A DNA stretch of 15,300 bases from Auxenochlorella pyrenoidosa (taxonomy: Eukaryota > Chlorophyta > Trebouxiophyceae > Chlorellales > Chlorellaceae): the NCBI GenBank assembly GCA_001430745.1, contig KQ481997.1, positions 652,839 through 668,138 on the forward strand, given 5' to 3'. Position numbers and translations under genes: made by a program. Each line of letters opens with the position of its first letter. Within the stretch, counting starts at the first letter, position 1. The notes beneath the pieces are model-generated. The model saw only the letters and a list, made by a program, of their open reading frames with translations. It had not been told where the DNA came from and did not search any database. Positions 9,693 to 15,300 of the stretch are shown piece after piece.

Positions 9693-11264
9693 TCAAGCCG
9701 AGCCTGCATGCTGCAGCAGCAGGCCCCAGATGCCGCCTGCCAGCAACCCCGCCCGGGCAAACGCCAGCAGGACTGACGCCAGGTGCAGCGCCGCGGGGGG
9801 CGGCGCGCGCCCTGCCACGCCGGCGCGCACCGCCGCCGCGTAGGCGGCCTGCCGCCCAGAGGTCAGGCTGTCGGGCCGGGCTGACGTGGCGATGAGGTGG
9901 CGCCCGCGCACGTCCAGTGCGGGGAAGACCAGAGCCGCCTCCACCAAAAAGAGGGCGCCTGCTGCCGCCAGCAGCGCGCCTGGAGGCGCGGCGAGCAGCC
10001 GCAGCGCCGCCTCGGCGCCCCCCGCCTGCCAGTAGACCAGGCCGCTGGCGGTGGCAGCCAGCGCAGCCTCCAGCGCGTACTGGGCGCTGCAAGCAGGAAT
10101 GAACCGGGCAGCAGCCTGGTGGCGTCAGGGGCTGCGGGGCTGCTCCGCGATCGCCTGGCGCGCACGCATCTGCGCATGCGCACCGCCACAGCCTTGCAGG
10201 TGGGGTCCAGGGAGCGCCCAGGCTTGCAGGCGGAGGCTTGGAGGCAGCATGACTGCACGCAACAGAAGGCCAGGCACGCCCCCCTGCCAGGCGGGCGCAC
10301 CGGAACACGCGCCGCCCCACGTCCACCCCCACCCATCGCTCCAGCAGCGGCGCACGGAACTGCGGGCATGAGCAGGCAAATACAGGGCTGTGGCGCTGGC
10401 GTGGCAACACACCGAGCCTTACCAGTCAAGGGGAGCTGGCGGGCGCCGGTGCGCTCTGGGCAGGCAGGCCAGCACATGGGGCAGGTGCCTCAGGAGCTGG
10501 GGGCTGAGAGGCCCTGCCTGCTGCGCGGCTCACAGCCAGAGCGTGCCCCCTGTGCCTGCTGTGCCCCGCAGTGCCTGCTGTGCGCACCTTGACCCAGGCC
10601 TCTGTGAGCGAGATGGAGGAGACGACGGCCAGCCAGAAGGTGGCGTCCTGCCAAACGGCACAAGGCAGGCACACACGTGTCTGCTGCTGACGTCGCCAGG
10701 GATCACAAGCCACAGGGATTGGGGGGTCCACAAGACGACAATGCCGGTAGGGTGGGGCAGCTTGCCAGGCACCATGCCTGGGGCCCGGCCAAGCGGATGG
10801 GTGGTCGCTTGCCGGTGCCGGCGGCTGCCTGTGCCCTGGTTGCTCCACCAGGGCCGCACCCCTCTGTTCCCACCCCGGCCCCTCACGCTCACCACCAGCA
10901 GTGCCAGCTCAGCGGGCACGCCGCGCCCCACTGCCGCGGCAGCCGCTGTGCCAGCTATTGCTGACCAGCCAAGGAAGAGGGCCGGGGCGTGGCGGTGGCT
11001 GGCAGCATCGATGCTAGCACCCTCAACAGCCAGCTGCATCTGCTGCTCCCGCTCCTGTTCGGCGCTTCCTTGGGCCTGCCCACCGCTGTTGTGCACCCCC
11101 GCTGCCGATGACAGCATGATGCGCGGGTGGGGGCTGCAGCCGCCCTGCCCAAACCGCTGCACAGAGACGAGGAGCGGAAGGCGTCGGCGCCTGGTGGCGG
11201 GCGGTGGCGGGGCTCGGGGCAACGCTGCAAACCGTGCGTTGGCGGCCGATCTGCCCTTCTCCAT
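9693..11264 (-). CDS. Predicted four-helix membrane protein with EAWVKFRAP motif, function unknown
   Basis: Exons in transcript order are 11264..10893, 10647..10588, 10359..10301 and 10086..9693; phases agree (0, 0, 2) and the protein has 294 residues. Likely membrane helices lie at about 118-140 (with TFWLAVVSSISL), 165-183 (ALEAALAATASGLVYW), 198-222 (LLAAAGALFLVEAALVFPAL) and 262-287. Between helices 1 and 2 lies EAWVKFRAPLLERWVGVDVG followed by RRVF, which crosses two introns yet reads smoothly; that is good support for the model. The pattern EA-x-x-K-F-R-A-P then G-x-x-V/I-G-R-x-V-F reminds me of small uncharacterised bacterial membrane proteins, but this is from memory. The N-terminal 95 residues are basic, then Gln/Glu-rich, and may include an organelle targeting sequence; the ATG at 11115-11117 is an alternative start that removes 49 residues. 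The neighbour upstream is another membrane protein gene on the same strand. Confidence 0.68.
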
Positions 11265-11811
11265 GACCTTCTAACCTCTTTAACGTTTCAACCTCACCGG
11301 CAGCCCTGGGTGAAGCGCAGGAGATGCTGGCGCCGGAAGCGGGGGCGCGCAAGCGGGCGAGTTGAAGCCGCGAGAGAGGCCCAAAGCAAACCGGCGAGCG
11401 CATGTACGCAGCATGGCGGTGAGTGCAGGCGATCAGGGGGGTGGTGGCGAGTTGCTCCCCATCGCAAGTCTGCGGCTGCCGGCGCCAGCGGAGACCACTT
11501 CTCTGGCTCGGGCAGGATTGGATTCGTCACATTCAAGACAGCAACATTAACTTGCAGAAGGCAGAACTTGCGCAACGGCAGGTTGGCAAGGGCATCAAAC
11601 AGGCAAGTGCTTGAAAGGGCGGAAGGTAGACGCGGGTGCTGCACGCCTGCAAGTGGCAGTGGCGCAGTTTTGTGGAACGAATTCTTCAAGCAATATGGAA
11701 ATAGCTCGACTTTTTTGGAAGGATGCAACATCCAGTTCGACAGCAATGAACAGCAGGGTGGCAAACAGCGTGGAACAAGCACTCAACCAAAGCAAGGGCG
11801 GCATGGGAAGC
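11265..11811. other. Intergenic between two minus-strand membrane protein genes
   Basis: This stretch would hold the 3' UTR of the gene ending at 11812 and the promoter of the one starting at 11264. It is less GC-rich than the exons around it. I find no TGTAA on the minus strand and no convincing open frame or splice pair. An uncharted link between the two genes by splicing before the stop at 11812 cannot be fully excluded. Confidence 0.5.
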
Positions 11812-14120
11812 TCAGTGTCCCGCCAGCGCAAAGGGCGCCGCCCAGACGAGCGACAGCAGCAGCCACCAGCCCACCCCGCGCTGCCAGCCGTTCAGCACAA
11901 GCTTGCACGATGGGCCGGCAAGGACGCTGTCATTGCTGGCGCTGCTGCCCCGCCGCGCGGCACCCTCGCCCGCTGGCGGCAGGCTGCCCCACTCCCCCTC
12001 GCTCGCCCAGCGGCGCGCGCTCTCCGCCAGCCAGCTGCCGCCGCACAGCTCCCGCACCCCGCACTCCGCCGCCGCTGCCGCCCTGGCGGCCACTTCAAGC
12101 GGGCCTCTGCCTCGCTGCTTAGCGTGCAGCAGCTGCTGCTGGCGCGCCCCCCAGGCTCGCAGCGAGTGCGGCGGCTCTGTGGCCAGCAGGAACGCGACCG
12201 GAAAGAGGAGGCCGGTGGCGACAAACAGAAAGGTGAGGAAGGCTTCGCACTGCTGGCCCTGCCGGCTGGCCTGAAGCGCCGGCGAGATGGACTGGCCCAT
12301 CGACCCTGCGGGCGGGAGGGAGGGCCGCGGCAGGCACTTCACGGTTGCCAGGCCGGCGAGCCGGCAGGCAGGTCGGGGGACGCTCGGCAAGGCACCGTGG
12401 GTTGCAGGCGGCAGGTGATCCGCGCCACCCCTCTCCCCGCTGCCCCGCTGCAGCAAGCGTGCCTGGCAGCAGCATGGAGGCCAGGTGCATGGCCTGGTGG
12501 AAGGCGGAGATGCGCGCCGCGGTGGTGGGGTGCGACAGCAGCGGCGTGGCGCAGAGCGAGCCGTTGGCGCGCACCATGGCCACCGAGTAGGCCTGCACCA
12601 GCTGCAGGCGGGGGCGGGAGGGTGAGCGCGGCAGGCAGGGGTGAGAGGGTTTAGGGGTGGCAGAATAGGCTTGCACTAGCTGCAGGCGGAACAGGGAACT
12701 GCCTTCCTCGAGGTGAGCACGGCAGGCAGGGGTAAGGGGGCAGGCAGGGTGGGGTGGAGTGCGGCGCCGTGGCGGCCACAGCATGCATGCTTTCATTGAT
12801 TGTGTGCACATCCCCGCGACGTGTAGCGGCGCAGCCTGTGCAACCCCCCAAAGCAAAGCCACAGCGTGCAGGCCGGCTGGCGCCCACCAGGTGCGGCAGG
12901 AGGGGCATGAGCGGCAGCGGCGTCATCAGGCTGCTCATGAAGACAGCCACCAGGCGGCTGCCTGCAGGGCACAGGGCAGGGGCAGGGAGGGTTGGTGGGT
13001 GCAGGGGAGGGCAGGCTGCCAGGCGTGGACACGTTGCTTCGCAGCAGCCAGGCAGCACGAGACCACAGGCGAACAGCAGGTATGTGCGTTAGCCAGCAAG
13101 GCCATGCTCAGCGCAGTCTACAGCAGCCCGCGCGCTGCTGCCTGCCGCACCGCTGCCGCGGTGACGGTGCTGAGGCAAGCCGCAGATGCGCCTTGAATTT
13201 CTACTTGCAGTGGTGTTGCCGGCTGTGCAGCCTCACCCCAGACCACTTTGAACAGGTCTTTCAAGGCGCCGTGCAGCCCCGCCTGGGGATGGCCATCAAG
13301 CACACGCTGTATGCCTGCTGGGGGGAGCAGCGCACCCAACAAACAAACCATTGAGGAATTGAACAGGGGGAAGGCCACGAGCGGTGGCCGGCAAGGGCCG
13401 GGCGGGCACTGAGACGGGCGTACGCTCGGCCCACGTTGCACAGCGGGCAGCAGCTGCGCCGTGGGTGGTGAGCTGCATGAAGCTGGCGGCTGCTGGCGGG
13501 GTGGGGAGCGGGCGGCATCGGCGCACCTCGCGCCTTGCGGAGCAGCGGGAAGGCAAAGAACACGACTCGGTAGAGCCCCAGAGCCCACGCCCGCCACCGC
13601 AGGTAGACCACGGGCGCCACCGTTGGAAAGACGTAGATGGAGGCGGCAACAAGGATGGACAGCACGCGCTGGAAGCGCTCCCAGCCGGGCAGGCTGGCCC
13701 AGGCCAGCAGCGACGCGACCTGCAGGGGAGGCATGGCCGGGGGGCACAACAGAGGCGGGTGCCCTGAGGTGGCGTGCTGCAGTGCAAGGGTGCACATGGT
13801 ATGGCTTCTCCCCCGGGCATGCACGTTGTGAGCTCGGGGAGGGTTGGCATGCGGCCCACCTGCGTGGCGGTGTGCAGGGTGAACGAGCAGAGCGCCAGTT
13901 GTCGATCAAACCGCACTTCCTGCGCCGCGGCATGGCGGGATGCTGCATGCCGCGCTGCTGCACGTCCAGGCCGAGCCGCCGCCGCTGCTGCAGGCGAGCA
14001 GCCAGTGCAGCCACTGAGAGCGGCTGAGCCACAGGCAGCGGCCCGGGTGGCGGCGGCAACTTTCTCAGTCGGAGGCGGGGGCTCTCCGCCGTCATCAGCA
14101 GTGTGCAATGAAGCAACCAT
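11812..14120 (-). CDS. Predicted multi-pass membrane protein, function unknown
   Basis: Exons in transcript order: 14120..13860, 13719..13527, 13314..13237, 12961..12888, 12601..12463 and 12305..11812; they sum to 1239 bases, 412 residues, with phases 0, 1, 1, 0, 1. The first 65 residues are Ala-, Arg- and Pro-rich. EVRFDRQLALCSFTLHTATQ (68-87) leads into hydrophobic segments at about 106-127 (VLSILVAASIYVFPTVAPVV), 131-147, 179-201 (RLVAVFMSSLMTPLPLMPLL), 271-290 (FLTFLFVATGLLFPVAFLLA) and 390-409 (VGWWLLLSLVWAAPFALA), so at least five helices. Residues 292-385 are a polar Ala/Arg/Glu-rich loop. The segment YSVAMVRANGSLCATPLL (207-224) may be a re-entrant or lumenal stretch. I do not recognise the family. 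Intron 5 has a GC donor (CCAG|GCACGC) and intron 4 holds a duplicated acceptor. The start is the first ATG of the frame carrying the downstream exon; an upstream exon is possible. Confidence 0.7.
12306..12462 (-). other. GC-AG intron of the multi-pass membrane protein gene
   Basis: Exon 5 ends ...SMLLP and exon 6 begins GSMGQSISP. With the acceptor CCCGCAG at 12306-12312 the incoming phase must be 1. The only nearby donor in that phase is CCAG|GCACGC at 12463/12462. The nearest GT, about 35 bases downstream, gives the wrong phase. Confidence 0.6.
12585..12740 (-). repeat. Tandem duplication around the exon 5 splice acceptor
   Basis: Two similar blocks lie at about 12585-12652 and 12663-12740. 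Both hold the acceptor GCCTGCAG followed by CT(G/A)GTGCA(G/A)GCCTA and, on the other side, GTGAGC(G/A)CGGCAGGCAGGGGT on the plus strand. The two acceptors, after 12602 and after 12680, are 78 bases apart, a multiple of three, and the frame between them is open. The right-hand block is longer by an extra stretch of about ten bases. Confidence 0.75.
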
Positions 14121-14768
14121 TTTGCTCCTCTGTTGCGCTGGAAGACTTCCAGAGGAGGCCTGGTAGTGGACAGCGAGTACGCTGCACTGGTTAGGGCCTG
14201 CAAGCGCGCTTTGCAGGTTGATCTCAGGGTGCTCGATATCAAGTTAGCGTCGCGCAAGCGTCGCGAGCGCAGAACTAAGTGAGCGTCCCGGCCACGAGGC
14301 TCAGTGTGTCCCAAGAGCAGAGAGTGGTGCAGACGGACAACGGTTCTCAGCCAGGATGATTCGGGAGTGAGGTGCGCTGCCAAATACGTGAGCACAGGCG
14401 TAGGCCAGGCCACCTATGACAGCGCCACGCTGTGCGAAGTGCGCGGTCCTTGCATTACCTCGTGAAGCTGAGTTTTCAGAGCTACAGTACTGACAAGGTG
14501 CAAGTGGATGATGCGACAGGGAAGAAACAAGGAAAGGAAAGCAGCAACAAGGACCACAGGGTGGGGGAGGGCAGCGGCGGGGGCGGCAGCCCCGCGCCCG
14601 CGTCAGCAGGCGGCGTGCTCTGCAAGGGCAGCCGCCAGCGCCGCCGCTGCCCTGCCATGCTATGCAGCACGGCCCAGCGGGCGTGCAGCGTGCGGACAGT
14701 GGATCGTCGCAAGGAGCCTGGGACGCAAGGACCGCGGGCGGTACGCTGCCACGCCGCGTGCGCTGGGC
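14121..14768. other. Intergenic: promoter of the multi-pass membrane gene and 3' UTR of the edge gene
   Basis: Both flanking genes are on the minus strand, so the part near 14121 should be promoter and 5' leader, and the part near 14768 a 3' UTR. It contains a small cluster of short repeats at 14241-14290. I see no TGTAA on the minus strand. The plus-strand open frame starting near 14432 and running over the edge gene is rich in Gly, Arg and Ala without family features and is taken as a shadow. Confidence 0.5.
14241..14290. repeat. Three imperfect short repeats upstream of the multi-pass membrane gene
   Basis: AAGTTAGCGTCGCG (14241-14254), AAGCGTCGCG (14256-14265) and AAGTGAGCGTCCCG (14277-14290) share the core GCGTC. 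They lie about 120-170 bases before the ATG at 14120 and could be binding sites of one factor, or chance in GC-rich DNA. Confidence 0.4.
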
Positions 14769-15300
14769 TCACTGGGGCGTGGGCACCTGCTTGGCGCCGC
14801 GCTCCGTCCCCTCTGCATACTGCTCTTCCATCATGGGGATCGTGTGGCCCTCGGGCACCTCCCAGGGCTTCCACTCTGCAGGCCGCGCGGAGGGCAGGGG
14901 CAAGGGCAGGCGGGCGCGTGGGGATGGTGCGAGCTTGCCACCCGCGGCCCCGTGGTGCCAGGCCACACTCCTGGGCACCCCGAGACAGAGCGCACCGTGC
15001 CGGGGCCGGGAAAACGAGTGACTAGCCGCCAGCAGCCGAGCTGCACTCCGTAACCTGCCGCCGCAGGCGCCGTTTGCTGGCTGCAGCGCCGCTGCTCATA
15101 CCGCCCCCTCACGCTCTGTCAACGCCCGGGCCCGGCCCCCTCCCCCGCCCCCCGGAAGGCGCAGTTGCAGCGCGCACCCGCCATCTTGGGTATCAAGCCC
15201 AGCTCCTCCTTGCACATCTTGATCTCTTCCTCCAGCTGCCGCGAGAAGAGCTCCTCCAGCGCCTCGTCCGGCTGGTCGCCCTCCACCGCCGCCAGCTTGA
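14769..15300 (-). CDS. Unrecognised protein, last two exons (5' part beyond window)
   Basis: Exons in transcript order are >15300..15178 and 14875..14769, joined with phase 1 across a 302-base intron (donor GTGCGC, acceptor CTGCAG). The first visible exon is strongly charged and helical, with DEALEELFSRQLEEEIKMCK followed by EELGLIPKMA; the last exon reads EWKPWEVPEGHTIPMMEEQ and ends about 15 residues later in VPTPQ. The junction reads PKMAEWKPWEVPEG, and both sides look like well-conserved protein, not random GC-rich frame. No membrane segment is visible. I cannot name the family from these 75 or so residues; the tone (a short soluble C-terminus with W-K-P-W) would suit an organelle subunit, but that is a guess. 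Confidence 0.6.

Noticed and set aside
9693..14120. One single large membrane protein gene covering both minus-strand models
   Set aside because: The left model has its own ATG and poly(A) signal, and the right model ends in a stop after a final membrane helix with 547 bases of lower-GC DNA between. A joined gene would need an extra unseen splice.
13118..14413. Minus-strand open frame of 431 codons as one uninterrupted gene
   Set aside because: Only the short part at 13237-13314 agrees in frame with the spliced membrane protein. Elsewhere it runs through introns or in the wrong frame, where the hydrophobic helices are seen in other frames.
14432..15025. Plus-strand open frame of 197 codons near the right edge
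   Set aside because: It is Gly/Arg/Ala-rich without motifs and covers the exon and intron of the minus-strand edge gene.

Overview
This window looks like nuclear DNA of a green alga, most likely a high-GC trebouxiophyte of the Chlorella kind. The evidence is very GC-rich sequence, short exons of about 50 to 500 bases split by many introns of 100 to 350 bases with GTG-type donors and TGCAG or CGCAG acceptors, and the green-algal polyadenylation signal TGTAA after several stop codons. The genus is inferred from style, not from a marker gene. There are no bacterial operons and I recognised no RNA gene, transposon or CRISPR array.

Layout. (1) 1-1459, plus strand: the 3' part of a triosephosphate isomerase gene, five visible exons, the first intron with a GC donor. 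(2) 2343-8059, plus strand: a complete 17-exon gene for a large PLP-dependent arginine decarboxylase of the cyanobacterial/plant SpeA type, 803 residues, with PLP lysine, glycine loop and active-site cysteine in place and a low-complexity insert near the C-terminus. (3) 8380-9096, minus strand: an apparently intronless gene for a small J-domain protein with a TPR-like C-terminal part, convergent with the decarboxylase gene. (4) 9693-11264, minus strand: a four-exon gene for a predicted four-helix membrane protein with the motif EAWVKFRAP. (5) 11812-14120, minus strand: a six-exon gene for an unrecognised multi-helix membrane protein, with one GC-AG intron and a tandemly duplicated splice acceptor that stays in frame. 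(6) 14769 to the right edge, minus strand: the last two exons of an unrecognised gene.

Triosephosphate isomerase is core glycolysis/Calvin cycle metabolism; arginine decarboxylase makes agmatine, the entry to putrescine and other polyamines. The two lie in tandem, but nothing shows they are co-regulated. Genes 4 and 5 are neighbouring same-strand membrane proteins and gene 6 lies upstream of them on the same strand; each appears to be its own unit.

All gene models were built by hand by joining reading frames across introns and requiring the codon phase to agree. The total coding lengths of the three complete spliced genes divide by three, and no internal stops appear. No clearly new biological system is visible. 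The best leads are the two unfamiliar membrane proteins, the duplicated in-frame acceptor, the GC-AG introns and the decarboxylase insert.
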